The translations under genes were made by a program, and so were the position numbers. A DNA stretch of 64,000 bases. Origin: Desulfamplus magnetovallimortis (GTDB taxonomy: Bacteria > Desulfobacterota > Desulfobacteria > Desulfobacterales > Desulfobacteraceae). The DNA is taken from assembly GCF_900170035.1 (NCBI RefSeq), contig NZ_LT828549.1, positions 34,845 to 98,844 of the forward strand. The letters are read 5' to 3'. This document shows positions 32,519 to 42,031 of the stretch, piece after piece (position 1 is the stretch's first letter; each line of letters begins with the position of its first letter). The notes beneath the pieces were generated by a model, which worked only from the letters and a program-made list of their open reading frames with translations, did no database searches and was not told the DNA's origin.

Positions 32519-34678
32519 ATGTTAACTAAAATTTTTCCGTTTCTGCTCTGGTTCAAGGATTACAACGGGGAGAAAATGAGAGCAGATCTTGTTGCCGGTA
32601 TTACAGTGGCAATGGTACTTATTCCTCAATCAATGGCCTATGCTCAGCTTGCAGGTCTTCCGGCATATTATGGTCTTTATGCAGCTTTTCTGCCACCCAT
32701 GGTTGCTTCTTTGTTCGGCTCCAGCCGTCAGCTTGCAACAGGTCCTGTTGCGGTTGTATCGCTTATGTCGGCAGCCTCCCTTGAACCCCTTGCAACAGCG
32801 GGAAGTCCCCAGTTTATTGCATATGCGATAATTTTGGCATTTACCGTGGGAACATTTCAGCTTTTTCTTGGTGTGTTCAGACTGGGTCTTGTTGTAAATC
32901 TTCTGTCCCATCCGGTTGTAAACGGTTTTACAAATGCTGCTGCCATTGTTATCGCCTCATCTCAGTTTTCAAAGCTGTTTGGCGTATATGTTGACAAAGC
33001 CCCCCACCACTACCAGACCATTATAAATGTCTGCAAATCAGCTTTCCATTATACCCATTTTCCAACTCTTGGCATGGGAGTGCTTGCCATTGCCATAATG
33101 GTGGGTCTGAAAAGGTATAATCCCAGGATACCAAATGTCCTTGTTGCAGTTGCTGTAACCACAACACTTTCTCTGTTTATGGGTTTCAACAATGATCGGA
33201 CAGTACCCATTGAAAATATAAAGAATCCGGAAGTTGTTAAAACAATTGAAGAGTTCAACAGTGACATTATGCTCATAGAAGAGCTGGGTGCAAAAAGGGC
33301 AGGGCTTAACAACGAGCTGAAGGCCGCCCTTGAGGAGTCAAAGGCAAATGGCCATCACTTCCCGTCTGACAGGCAGATAGAAATTGAACACAGTCTTGTG
33401 GTGATAAATTCCCAGATTGATCGTGCCAAGGCATCTGCCCATGAAAAAAGAGAACTTCTCAGGCTTATCCATTTTGCCACAGCCGACAATCCAGGTGAAA
33501 CCCCCGAATTTTACGTAGGGCCTTCGCTTCCGGATGGTGCTGAAACAGACGGAAATAAATGGAGAGTCAAGGTTGGCAACAAGGTTATTGACGTTAAAAA
33601 AATCAATATGATCGGTGGTGGAGCAATCGTGGGAGAGATTCCAAAGGGACTTAAAGTAGGTATCCCCAAAGCTCCGGAAAATACATCCTATTTTGCAGCC
33701 TTTATCCAGCTTCTGCCGTTTGCAGTAATCATCTCCCTGCTCGGTTTCATGGAGGCAATTGCAATTGCAAAGTCAATGGCAGCAAAAACAGGCCAGAAGC
33801 TTGATCCAAACCAGGAGCTTATAGGACAGGGGCTTGCAAATATTATCGGTTCCTTTGGGCAGAGTTATGCTGTTTCCGGATCATTTTCACGTTCTGCTGT
33901 AAACCTCCAGGCCAATGCTGTAAGCGGTATGTCTTCGGTTGTGACAAGCATTATGGTTGCTTTGACACTGCTCTTCTTTACTCCGCTTTTATATCATCTT
34001 CCCCAGGCTGTTCTTGCCTCTGTTATCATGATGGCAGTTATAGGGCTTGTTAATACCAACGGATTTGTCCATGCCTGGAAAGCCAAACGTTCCGATGGTA
34101 TCATCTCTGTTATTTCATTTGTATGCACCCTCTACTTTGCCCCTCACCTTGAGGAGGGCATTATGGTAGGTGTTGCTCTTACATTTGGACTTTTTATCTA
34201 CAAAAACCTCAGACCAAGGGTTGCACTTCTTTCCAGAAGCGAAGACAAAACCTTGAAAAGCGCTGTAAAATGCGGCCTTCAGGAGTGTGACCATATTGCT
34301 GTTGTAAGATTTGATGGCTCTCTTATATTCACAAATGCCACATATCTTGAGGATAAGGTGCTGGAGTATATAACTGAAAAGCCGGCACTGCTTCATATTC
34401 TCATTGAGTCAAGTGGTATTAATGACATTGATGCATCAGGTGAAGATGCATTGTCTATACTTATTGATACAGTGCGGGGCAGTGGCAGGGAGATTTCGTT
34501 CTGTGGTGTCAAGGAGCGTGTAATTGATGTACTCACCAGGACACATCTGATTGAAAAAATTGGTGAGGACAATATCTATCCTGATGCAGGAACAGCGCTT
34601 CAGGTTATTCATCGCAGGATTCATGATCAGGGTGACTGCACCACCTGTCCTCTTAAAGAGTGTATCTATCTTCCCTGA
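32519..34678 (+). CDS. SulP-family anion (sulfate) permease with a large soluble insertion and a STAS domain
   Basis: 719 aa. SulP signature near the start, DLVAGITVAMVLIPQSMAYA with AGLPAYYGLYAAFLPP, followed by multiple helices. Residues about 225-365 are an unusual hydrophilic insertion with a coiled-coil-like stretch (RAGLNNELKAALEESKANGH, then IEHSLVVINSQIDRAKASAH) between transmembrane segments. The membrane core resumes at FIQLLPFAVIISLLGFMEAI and SGSFSRSAVNLQANAVSG. The C-terminal STAS domain has GINDIDASGEDALSIL. The last residues hold a cysteine pair, CTTCP. Transport of sulfate or another oxyanion is likely, and sulfate would fit a sulfate reducer. RBS AAAGGGAG. Confidence 0.88.
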   Translation: MLTKIFPFLLWFKDYNGEKMRADLVAGITVAMVLIPQSMAYAQLAGLPAYYGLYAAFLPPMVASLFGSSRQLATGPVAVVSLMSAASLEPLATAGSPQFIAYAIILAFTVGTFQLFLGVFRLGLVVNLLSHPVVNGFTNAAAIVIASSQFSKLFGVYVDKAPHHYQTIINVCKSAFHYTHFPTLGMGVLAIAIMVGLKRYNPRIPNVLVAVAVTTTLSLFMGFNNDRTVPIENIKNPEVVKTIEEFNSDIMLIEELGAKRAGLNNELKAALEESKANGHHFPSDRQIEIEHSLVVINSQIDRAKASAHEKRELLRLIHFATADNPGETPEFYVGPSLPDGAETDGNKWRVKVGNKVIDVKKINMIGGGAIVGEIPKGLKVGIPKAPENTSYFAAFIQLLPFAVIISLLGFMEAIAIAKSMAAKTGQKLDPNQELIGQGLANIIGSFGQSYAVSGSFSRSAVNLQANAVSGMSSVVTSIMVALTLLFFTPLLYHLPQAVLASVIMMAVIGLVNTNGFVHAWKAKRSDGIISVISFVCTLYFAPHLEEGIMVGVALTFGLFIYKNLRPRVALLSRSEDKTLKSAVKCGLQECDHIAVVRFDGSLIFTNATYLEDKVLEYITEKPALLHILIESSGINDIDASGEDALSILIDTVRGSGREISFCGVKERVIDVLTRTHLIEKIGEDNIYPDAGTALQVIHRRIHDQGDCTTCPLKECIYLP

Positions 34679-34699
34679 TTGATTTTGTACTATTTTTAT

Positions 34700-34856
34700 T
34701 AGAAAGTCTCCATAACATGCTGATATACAACGACTTTCATGTTTCGTTGTGATGCGTCATAAAACATGGAGGTTTATAAGAAAACTACTGTATTTTAAGG
34801 CGCTTAAGGACTTTCACTTTTCGTTGTGGCAGATGGGAGCTGCCATGGTCGTTATT
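34700..34856 (+). repeat. Repeat family A, diverged pair
   Basis: Two units share the GACTTTCA and GTTGTG words: one around 34730-34770 (GACTTTCATGTTTCGTTGTG) and one at about 34811-34855 (GACTTTCACTTTTCGTTGTG, then GCAGATGGGAGCTGCCATGG). They follow the SulP stop codon and may end its transcript. Confidence 0.65.
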
Positions 34857-34859
34857 CAT

Positions 34860-35039
34860 ACTCAAAATCGACACCTTATTGCTTTTTGAGCAGTTATTGA
34901 ATTTGTCTGAATCAGGATAACCAGGATGAAAAGGATGCTCAGGATAAATAAATAATCCTGCCTTATCTTGTTAATCTTGGACATCCTGATTCAGACAATG
35001 TTGACAAGGCTCAAAAGATCATAGGTGTCGGCTTTGAGT
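34860..35039 (+). mobile_element. MITE-like repeat family C, copy 3 (full)
   Basis: 180 bp with inverted ends ACTCAAAATCGACACC and GGTGTCGGCTTTGAGT. The same interior as the copies at 4483 and 19793. It is followed within 60 nt by a truncated family F element (35097-35160). The remaining intergenic sequence to 35310 shows no gene. Confidence 0.8.
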
Positions 35040-35096
35040 TCATAAATGGGCATGAAATAACTTTTCTTTTTCAAGGCCCTTGACAGATTTGAAAAA

Positions 35097-35160
35097 CGCT
35101 GATTCTAATTTATTTTGTGGTTTAGGTAAAAAAGAGGCATAATCGATTAAAACTCTACCA
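35097..35160 (+). repeat. Truncated MITE family F copy
   Basis: Shares about 55 nt with the left part of 18546-18731 (GATTCTAATTTATTTTGTGG, then GAGGCATAATCG). No right inverted repeat is found before the kinase gene. Confidence 0.6.
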
Positions 35161-35310
35161 CTCAGGATAATCGCCAACAATGCCGAAACGACAATGTAGT
35201 AAAATAAAGGGTACTGTGACAATCCCTATCAATATGCAATAAAACAGAACTTTTTGTTTTGGCTTACGAGCATCCATTGCAAATGTAAATGTTCAATCAT
35301 TTGCCCTGGG

Positions 35311-38300
35311 TCAGTTCGTTTCCTTTTCCAATATCTCCAATGCTTCTTTAAATTTGTACCGTTTGACCAGCGCTTTTAACTCCTTGTGTCCGGCCAGTTC
35401 TTCAAGCAAGGGCGCATAGGTTTTTTTCCGCCTGGATTGCAGTGCAGTTTTGAGTTCCTGCAGCAATTCCACCTCACGTTCTGTGGAAAGAGGTTCTTGA
35501 ATCCTTACATCTTCTTTGAACTTAACTGTCCCTACGATCTCATCACATACCAGCCTCAATTGTTCCTGAAAGGCGTTGAGATTTTCAACATTGGGATCAT
35601 CTTCTAAGGTTTTAGATATCTCACTGAGCTTTTCTGCACCGATGGCGGCACTGAGTCCCTTGATTGTGTGGATGAGTCTCTTAAAATCCTCCTTTTGTGG
35701 AGATGTTTTCAATGTGCTATAATTATTAGCAAAATCACTTAGCAGTTTTTTATAAAGAGTTGCATCACCCATGATCCTTGAGAGACCGGCCCGGGTATCG
35801 ACATGAATCATATCAGGAAGCATATCAGGCACTGCACCGTCTGAATTCTCTTTAAGTTCACCGTCTGGATTCTCTTTCATTTCACCGTCTGGATTCTCTT
35901 TCATTTCACCGTCTGGATTCTCTTTCATTTCACTGTCTGAATCCTCTTCCAGTTCCACTTCACCGGGCACTGCTTTTGCCTCGCATTTTTTACTGATGTA
36001 TTTCAGTAGTGTGGCAAATAGTTTTTCGACATCAATGGGCTTATTGAGATGCTCCTGCATCCCGGCCTCTTTGGTTTTAGCAATGTCGCTGAGCAGAGCG
36101 TTGGCGGTTAGTGCAATGATGGGTAGCGTGCTGTTTTTCTTCCGAATCAGACCTGTGGCCTCATATCCGTCCATCTCCGGCATCTGTATATCCATCAGGA
36201 TCAGCTCATATCTATCTGGTTCTGCATCCACCATTTCAACCACTTCCTTGCCGTTGAAGGCATCGACAATCAGTATCCCGCTGTGGGAAAGCATGCCATG
36301 AATGATTTCCCGATTCATGCTGTTGTCTTCGGCCAATAGAATCGTGCTTCCACTCAGGGTTGTTAGCTCATTTTTAAGGGAGGCGTACTGAACCGTTTTA
36401 TCATATTCGTGCTTGATTTTCTCACCAAAGGCTTCCATGATAACGGTGTAAAGCAGGGATGGATTGACGGGTTTTTGCAAAAAGATCTCTATGCCCTGTT
36501 CTTTGGCGGCATTGAGCAGGCTCTCCTGGCGATAGGCCGATACCATGATGATGGTTGGTGGGAGGCTTTGGCATTGTTCCTTGATCTTTTTTGTGGTCTC
36601 TATCCCGTCAAGGTCTGGCATTTTCCAGTCCATCAACACCAGGTCAAAATATTGTTTCTGCTGGCAGATCATTGCAATGGCTTCTTCTCCGCTGTCGGCT
36701 GTTGTGACATTGATATTGAATCCTTTAAGCAGGCTGGTCAGTATATTTTGCCAGCTTGGAGTATCGTCCACAATCAGCACCTTTTTGTCCGGGAATTGCC
36801 GAAGTCGTTTGGGCTTGCTCTTCTGTTCCCCCAGGGGCACCTCAAATGTAAAGGTGCTTCCCTGGTTAGCCACACTTTCAACCCAGATACTGCCCCCCAT
36901 CAGTTCCACAAGTTGCCTGGAAATTGCAAGGCCCAGACCAGTCCCGCCATATTTTCGGGTGGTGCCGGCATCAGCCTGGGAAAAAGACTGAAAAAGGCGG
37001 GACTGCTGTTCGGGTGTCATCCCGATACCTGTATCCTGAACCTTGAACTGGTAACGCTCCTGTTCCAAACGGGTGATATATATTCCCACCTCTCCTGTTT
37101 TGGTGAATTTTACAGCGTTGTTGGCAAGGTTTGTGAGAACCTGTCCCAGCCGCAGGGGATCACCGTGAAGTTTCATATTCATCCCTTGATCATAACTGAC
37201 AACAAACTCCAAACCCTTTTCGTTGGCTTTGAGTTCCACCAGGGTAGTGACGTTGTCTATGACGGTGTGCAGGTCAAAATCAATTTCTTCAATGGCAAGC
37301 TTTCCAGCCTCGATTTTGGAAAAATCAAGGATGTCGTTGATAATTCCCAACAGAGAGTTTGCCGAGTTCTCAATCTTATGAACATAACTGCTTTGCGTTG
37401 GGTCGAGGCGGGTTTGTTTTATCAGATAGATCATGCCGGTAATTGCGTTCATGGGTGTGCGAATCTCATGACTCATGTTGGCCAGAAAAGTTGACTTTGT
37501 CATGGTCGCCTCTTCTGCCTTTTTTTTGGCTGCCGTAAGCTGCATGTTGACATGGCTGAGTTTGCGATTCCAGTAAAGCCCACCCATCAGGATCAGTGCA
37601 ACGCCCACCAGAATTTTCCAGATAAGACTGTAGTCAGTTCCTTTTTCCATGCGAACCGAGAGCCACTTATTACTGATCTCTTCAATATCATTGTCTGACA
37701 GGGAGTCCACAGCTTTTTCCATAATTCCCTGTAGTATAGCATCATTTTTGTTTACCCCAATGGAATAGCGTTTTTTAAGGCCTGTCTCACCAATGATCTT
37801 AATATCAAACAATCGCTCCTTGGCAATAAGGTATGCCGCTCCGACCAGGGGATTTATCGCAGCATCCAGCTCTCCGCCGGAAACCATTCGCATGGCTTTG
37901 ATATGGTTTTTCACATCAACCACCCGGATTGCCGGATACTCACTGCGAATGATTCCAGCCGTCCGGGAACCTTTGACGACTCCCACTGTTTGTCCTTTTA
38001 ATGCATTGAGGCCGCCGATATAGGACACATCATTTTTAACGATGATCACTTCGGGCTCCTCATAGATGGAGCTGGTGAAATTTAAAAAGGATCTGTGATC
38101 AGGGGTTGGTTCCATGAATGAAACAATATCGCACTTTCCGGATTTGGCCTTTTCCAATGTCTCCTGCCAGGTTTTGGTGTGCAACAGGGTAAATGGTTTT
38201 CCGATTTTCCGGGCAATGAGCTGCAGATAATCCGCTGCCAGCCCTTCATATTTTTTCTGTTCGTTAATTTTTCCATAGGGCTCCCAGTCGGGATTGACGC

Positions 38301-39171
38301 ACATGGTGATGGTTTTTTTTTCGATCAGATAGGCATCCTCTTTTGGGGTGAAGTTTATAAGGCCGGCTCTGCTGTCCTTTGTCACACCAATCCATAGGTT
38401 GGCCAATGCCTCTTTTTCTTCCTCGGAAATAGAATCCAGCCCCTTTTGTATTATCGAACGTAGAATGGGTTTCTCCGGGCGTATGCCAAACCGCAGGTCC
38501 TCCTTATCAATATTCGGCAGTTGTAGTTCACCAGCCAGTTTCAGATTTGTATAGACATGCTTTTTGATCAGGTAGTTGATATTCGTCAGATTCTGAATCA
38601 GGGCATCGATTTTTCCAAAGACCAAGGCCTTGGTTATCTCATCATATGTCTCATATGAGACAAGTTCCATGGTTCCTATCTCTTCCAGATCTTTTCTGTA
38701 AAAAATATCCTTGAGTACCCCCACTCTCTTACCTGCCAGGCTTTCTAATCCCTGATACTCTCCAAAATCATCCCGTACAAAGATCATGATGGGAATTTCG
38801 TAGTAGGGTTTAGTGAAAAGGGTAAACTCCTCCCGCTCTTTTTTGTACGAGATGCTGGTGATCATATCCGCTTTTTTGGTTTTGAAAGCCGTCAAAATGG
38901 AATTCCAGTTGCCCAGCTGTTTGGTGAACTTCAACCCCGTTCTCTGGGAAATTAATGCAAGCAGATCATGTTCGAATCCGCCCGCTGCATCCTGGATTAT
39001 GTATGAAAATGGGGAGAAGTCCGGCATCATGGCAACCCTGACTTCAGGATTTGAGTTTATGAATGCATTCTCCTCGGGGGTAAATTCCAGAGCACAGGAT
39101 GCCACGGGAAACAGAAGTACCGGGTAAATAATTACCAGGTAAATGATTATTCGGATCAGAATTGATTTCAA
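35311..39171 (-). CDS. Hybrid sensor histidine kinase with two periplasmic SBP domains, two receivers and an Hpt domain
   Basis: 1286 aa from a TTG start with AAGGA 7 nt upstream. Order: signal segment (1-27); two tandem SBP_bac_3-type ligand-binding domains, about 35-265 and 285-505; transmembrane helix near 517-535; HisKA with the phospho-acceptor in FLANMSHEIRTPMNAI (His about 569); HATPase with DTGIGM and GGTGLGLAIS; receiver 1 with VLMDWKMPDLDG (Asp about 848); receiver 2 with LILMDIQMPEMDG (Asp about 994); an acidic eight-residue tandem repeat near 1080-1112; and Hpt with RLIHTIKGLSAAIG (His about 1168). This is a complete internal phosphorelay, probably sensing an amino acid or similar solute. 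It lies 14 nt downstream of the receiver-GGDEF gene, in the same operon. Confidence 0.9.
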   Translation of the reverse strand: MKSILIRIIIYLVIIYPVLLFPVASCALEFTPEENAFINSNPEVRVAMMPDFSPFSYIIQDAAGGFEHDLLALISQRTGLKFTKQLGNWNSILTAFKTKKADMITSISYKKEREEFTLFTKPYYEIPIMIFVRDDFGEYQGLESLAGKRVGVLKDIFYRKDLEEIGTMELVSYETYDEITKALVFGKIDALIQNLTNINYLIKKHVYTNLKLAGELQLPNIDKEDLRFGIRPEKPILRSIIQKGLDSISEEEKEALANLWIGVTKDSRAGLINFTPKEDAYLIEKKTITMCVNPDWEPYGKINEQKKYEGLAADYLQLIARKIGKPFTLLHTKTWQETLEKAKSGKCDIVSFMEPTPDHRSFLNFTSSIYEEPEVIIVKNDVSYIGGLNALKGQTVGVVKGSRTAGIIRSEYPAIRVVDVKNHIKAMRMVSGGELDAAINPLVGAAYLIAKERLFDIKIIGETGLKKRYSIGVNKNDAILQGIMEKAVDSLSDNDIEEISNKWLSVRMEKGTDYSLIWKILVGVALILMGGLYWNRKLSHVNMQLTAAKKKAEEATMTKSTFLANMSHEIRTPMNAITGMIYLIKQTRLDPTQSSYVHKIENSANSLLGIINDILDFSKIEAGKLAIEEIDFDLHTVIDNVTTLVELKANEKGLEFVVSYDQGMNMKLHGDPLRLGQVLTNLANNAVKFTKTGEVGIYITRLEQERYQFKVQDTGIGMTPEQQSRLFQSFSQADAGTTRKYGGTGLGLAISRQLVELMGGSIWVESVANQGSTFTFEVPLGEQKSKPKRLRQFPDKKVLIVDDTPSWQNILTSLLKGFNINVTTADSGEEAIAMICQQKQYFDLVLMDWKMPDLDGIETTKKIKEQCQSLPPTIIMVSAYRQESLLNAAKEQGIEIFLQKPVNPSLLYTVIMEAFGEKIKHEYDKTVQYASLKNELTTLSGSTILLAEDNSMNREIIHGMLSHSGILIVDAFNGKEVVEMVDAEPDRYELILMDIQMPEMDGYEATGLIRKKNSTLPIIALTANALLSDIAKTKEAGMQEHLNKPIDVEKLFATLLKYISKKCEAKAVPGEVELEEDSDSEMKENPDGEMKENPDGEMKENPDGELKENSDGAVPDMLPDMIHVDTRAGLSRIMGDATLYKKLLSDFANNYSTLKTSPQKEDFKRLIHTIKGLSAAIGAEKLSEISKTLEDDPNVENLNAFQEQLRLVCDEIVGTVKFKEDVRIQEPLSTEREVELLQELKTALQSRRKKTYAPLLEELAGHKELKALVKRYKFKEALEILEKETN
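35836..35934 (-). repeat. 24-bp in-frame tandem repeat in the hybrid kinase
   Basis: Four units encode MKENPDGE-type octapeptides, with the last diverging to ELKENSDGA. They lie in the linker between receiver 2 and the Hpt domain. The units are almost identical at DNA level, so copy number is likely to vary. Confidence 0.85.
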
Positions 39172-39185
39172 AATGATTCCTTAAA

Positions 39186-40124
39186 TTATACATCCCTGAA
39201 AATACTTCGGTTCCGACCACCTTCCTTGGCTTTGTACAAGGCACTATCAGCCTGCCTTAACAAACTGTCCAACGAAGTGCTATCTCCTTTTTTACAGGCC
39301 ATACCGCTGCTGATGGTACAGTATATGGTCGAACCACCGTCTGTATTGATGGGTATTTCACATACTTTCTGTTGAAGTAGGGATGCTATTTCCATTGCCC
39401 GGGTTTCGTCCCCTGCTTTTAGAAGAACAGCAAATTCTTCTCCTCCCATACGGCCAAAAATCGATGACTCCGGAAGCGTTTGGGAAATGGCAGTGGTTAT
39501 CGTTTTCAATGCGATATCTCCAGTATGGTGACCATATTTGTCATTGAGCCGTTTGAAGTGATCAATGTCGATCATCAGGGCGTAAAGGTCATCTGATGCT
39601 TCAGCATACATTTGTTCAGCCAGTTGGAAGAATTTTCTACGATTATAAATTCCGGTGAGGCTGTCACGGGTGGCGAGGAAATTCAGCTCCCTGAGCACAT
39701 CCTGAAGTTTGAGCTGAACCTTCACCCGTGCCAGAAGCTCTTTAGGCTTGAACGGTTTGGTCACATAGTCCGCACCACCCAGGTCATAGGCCTTTTCAAT
39801 ACTCTCTTCGTCACTTTTAGCCGTAATAAATATGACCGGGATATTCTGTGTCTCTGGCTGATTCTTCAGTCTTTGGCACACAGTATATCCGTCCATTCCA
39901 GGCATAAGTATGTCCAGCAACACAAGGTCGATGGATTCTTCTTTGATCAGTGCAAGGGCATCCTCACCGGAAGTTGATGGAATTACGTCATACTCCTTTA
40001 AAATAGCAAGTAGCATATCAATATTGCTTTCGTTATCATCCACCACCAGAATCGTTTTTGCTATATCTTCATTCATTTTTTTTCCCATACCCCAGGAATC
40101 TTCTTGAAGTGATTTTTTTGTCAT
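39186..40124 (-). CDS. Response regulator with a GGDEF diguanylate cyclase domain
   Basis: 312 aa from the ATG at 40124; a TTG one codon earlier and an ATG at residue 16 are alternatives. The receiver domain has ILVVDDNESNI and DLVLLDILMPGMDG with the phospho-acceptor Asp, then a switch Lys in DYVTKPFKPKELLARV. The output domain has the active-site signature FGRMGGEEFAVLL (GGEEF). No RxxD inhibitory site is visible just upstream, so product feedback may be absent. It synthesises cyclic di-GMP on phosphorylation. Neighbouring genes are a stand-alone receiver upstream and the large hybrid kinase downstream, all on the minus strand. Confidence 0.9.
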   Translation of the reverse strand: MTKKSLQEDSWGMGKKMNEDIAKTILVVDDNESNIDMLLAILKEYDVIPSTSGEDALALIKEESIDLVLLDILMPGMDGYTVCQRLKNQPETQNIPVIFITAKSDEESIEKAYDLGGADYVTKPFKPKELLARVKVQLKLQDVLRELNFLATRDSLTGIYNRRKFFQLAEQMYAEASDDLYALMIDIDHFKRLNDKYGHHTGDIALKTITTAISQTLPESSIFGRMGGEEFAVLLKAGDETRAMEIASLLQQKVCEIPINTDGGSTIYCTISSGMACKKGDSTSLDSLLRQADSALYKAKEGGRNRSIFRDV

Positions 40125-40213
40125 CAAAGGTTTAAAATTTACCGGAAGTTCGGTATTGTTTCACAAAGGCTCGTCTATTATCTCACAAAGACCCAGCTTA
40201 GGCTTAAAGCGAC

Positions 40214-40801
40214 TTATAAACCATCTGTCATGTGGTTGAGTGTTTGTTGCATTTGCAGGCAGGCAGCCGTTATTTCCTTCCTGTTCATGGTACTCTTTTT
40301 TTCCAATTCTTTTATCATATTAGCTGTTATATCAATCAGTTGTACCAGGCTCTGCTTAAATTGAGATGGATTCTTTATAAAAGCCAATTCAGCCTGCTCT
40401 TTCACGGTCTCTTCCAGCCGTACCTGATAGCTGTGCAATTTCAGATGAGTTTGTACCCTTGCCAAAAGTTCTATGGCGTTAAAGGGTTTTGCAACATAGT
40501 CCACAACACCGAGTTCAAAACATTTCTGTATATCCTGTTCGCTGCTTTTAACGGTAATGAAGATAACGGGTATCTCCCGGGTTTTCTCATCAGCCTTGAT
40601 GCGGCGACAGACCTCAAAGCCGTCCATTTCCGGCATGACAACATCCAGGAGTATCAGATCCACATCCTCTTCCTGCAGTATTTCCAATGCTTCTTTGCCT
40701 GAAAGTGCCGGAATGACATCATACCGTTTTAATATACCCACGAGTATATCAAGGTTTATTTCTGAATCGTCAACAGCCAAAATGGTTATTTCTTTTCCCA
40801 T
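40214..40801 (-). CDS. Response regulator (receiver with helical C-terminal extension)
   Basis: 195 aa. Receiver: ILAVDDSEINLDIL, DLILLDVVMPEMDGFEVCRR with the phospho-acceptor Asp, VIFITVKSS and VVDYVAKPFNAIELLARV. The last 75 residues are helical with no DNA-binding or enzymatic motif (VRLEETVKEQAELAF, then ITANMIKELEKK), so it probably works through protein contacts. First gene of the operon with the GGDEF regulator and hybrid kinase; the receivers of the first two genes are similar and likely arose by duplication. RBS GAGGA. Confidence 0.88.
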   Translation of the reverse strand: MGKEITILAVDDSEINLDILVGILKRYDVIPALSGKEALEILQEEDVDLILLDVVMPEMDGFEVCRRIKADEKTREIPVIFITVKSSEQDIQKCFELGVVDYVAKPFNAIELLARVQTHLKLHSYQVRLEETVKEQAELAFIKNPSQFKQSLVQLIDITANMIKELEKKSTMNRKEITAACLQMQQTLNHMTDGL

Positions 40802-41369
40802 TCATTCCTCACGAATTATTTCTTCGTCCACTTTTTTCTCACAAAAAAAATAGGATTATGTTGTTTTTCAGGGTTTTATTTCCATAAAACGATGATAACC
40901 CATTGTATTCAATGAGAACATTTAATAGTATTTGTTAATACAGGATTTATGGTTTATCTTTAATAAATTCAATGTATTATACTAAATCTAAAGGTATAAT
41001 ACCCTGGAATTCAACAAGATCCACTGCCTATATATCATAAATTTATGGATACCATAACTCAATTATCAGGCCTTGATTATCGTTTGGACCAAAAATGAAG
41101 AAATCATAGTAAGTTGGATAAGCCTATACATGTTGACCTTGGGTAAATAGCTTAAATAATATGCTATATTGACATTATGTTTAATCCTGGATACCCCGGA
41201 ATCAAGACTGCTCATGGAGTGACAATCCTGATTTCTGATGGTCTTCCGCAATTTGGGGGGTGGTAGAATCTATGCACATTTTTTCAACAAACAGGGCTAT
41301 AACTGTTTGATTATTTAGACTATTAATGATGTCAACACTTGTAACTTTATCCGTTGGAAAAAACACCTA
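40802..41369 (+). other. Long intergenic region, no gene seen
   Basis: About 570 bp, strongly AT-rich, with short frames on both strands but no credible start plus family signal. It presumably contains the promoter of the receiver operon; I could not fix it. Confidence 0.4.
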
Positions 41370-41438
41370 TTTTTACCGTGGAAATGGATACATTATTTCC
41401 ATGCTCGGGGGTGGCGATACTTCCGCTATGTCCGTTTA
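41370..41438 (+). repeat. Repeat family B, copy 4
   Basis: TTTTTACCGTGGAAATGGAT, CATGCTCGGGGGTGGCGATA and TATGTCCGTTTACT; the central hairpin differs from the other copies while the flanks are kept. Confidence 0.75.
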
Positions 41439-41509
41439 CTAAGTAAAAGAATAGTATTATTCGTTGTTGCTTAAATCAATACATGTATGTATGTTTGTTG
41501 TATTGATTT

Positions 41510-41591
41510 AACTTGATAGTATAGGAATTTCTATTTTTATCCTGCAAAAGCAGGCAGTTATGGAAAAGTCCGCCCGAAGGGCGCTAAGTTC
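41510..41591 (+). repeat. Repeat family D, copy 2
   Basis: AACTTGATAGTATAGGAATT, then AAAGCAGGCAGTTATGGAAA and GCCCGAAGGGCGCTAAGTTC. It matches 53558-53639 closely. The CGCCCGAAGGGCG part forms a tight hairpin. Confidence 0.75.
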
Positions 41592-41642
41592 TCTGATTGG
41601 CCACCACATATGGTTACTAATTTGAATTTGTAATAATATATG

Positions 41643-41749
41643 TAGTACTTCGTCAAAGCTTAAAATTTGGGAAAATCAATCTATAAAGGCTTGAAAGATT
41701 ACCTTATCTAAAATGAACAACCCTAAAAATTAGCTTTGACAATGCAGTA
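41643..41749 (+). mobile_element. MITE-like element, family H, copy 2
   Basis: 107 bp. Left end TAGTACTTCGTCAAAGCTTA; reverse complement of right end TACTGCATTGTCAAAGCTAA. The inner arms share AAATTTTGGG/TTTTTAGGG-type words with the copy at 18800-18910. Confidence 0.6.
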
Positions 41750-41860
41750 GTTTGAAAATTGAGAAGTTACAACTCACGAGTTCCATAACAGCCTTCCGAG
41801 AGAGAGCGACGAATAGTTTTGACTGACTCCAATTAATATCAACCAAACAGGAGAAACACC

Positions 41861-42031
41861 ATGAAATCAAGTACAAAAGACCGTCCGAAAGGGCAGATGC
41901 ATCAGGTGAAAGGCAAGATTAAGGAGGCAATAGGAAAAACAGTTGGAAATCCTGATTTGGAACTCAAAGGGAAACAGGAACATTTTGAGGGAAAAGCTCT
42001 GGAAAAAAAGAAAAAAAGGAGTGGATCATGA
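41861..42031 (+). CDS. CsbD-family small stress protein
   Basis: 56 aa. KGQMHQVKGKIKEAIGKTVG followed by NPDLELKGKQEHFEGKA is the typical CsbD-like signature; the basic C-terminus KKKKRSGS is family-compatible. RBS AGGAG stands 7 nt before the ATG. Members are general-stress proteins without known biochemical activity. Its stop overlaps the next start as ATGA, so the two small genes are translationally coupled. The combination suggests a stress-responsive operon. Confidence 0.85.
   Translation: MKSSTKDRPKGQMHQVKGKIKEAIGKTVGNPDLELKGKQEHFEGKALEKKKKRSGS

Noticed and set aside
35040..35222. 60-codon minus-strand frame with a hydrophobic stretch
   Set aside because: It lies in repeat-derived sequence (families C and F) with no ribosome site; probably chance.
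36409..37494. 361-codon plus-strand frame
   Set aside because: It is antisense to the hybrid kinase kinase/receiver domains, which are unambiguous; the frame has no family features.
41066..41251. 61-codon minus-strand frame
   Set aside because: Composition and lack of a ribosome site suggest a chance frame in AT-rich intergenic DNA.
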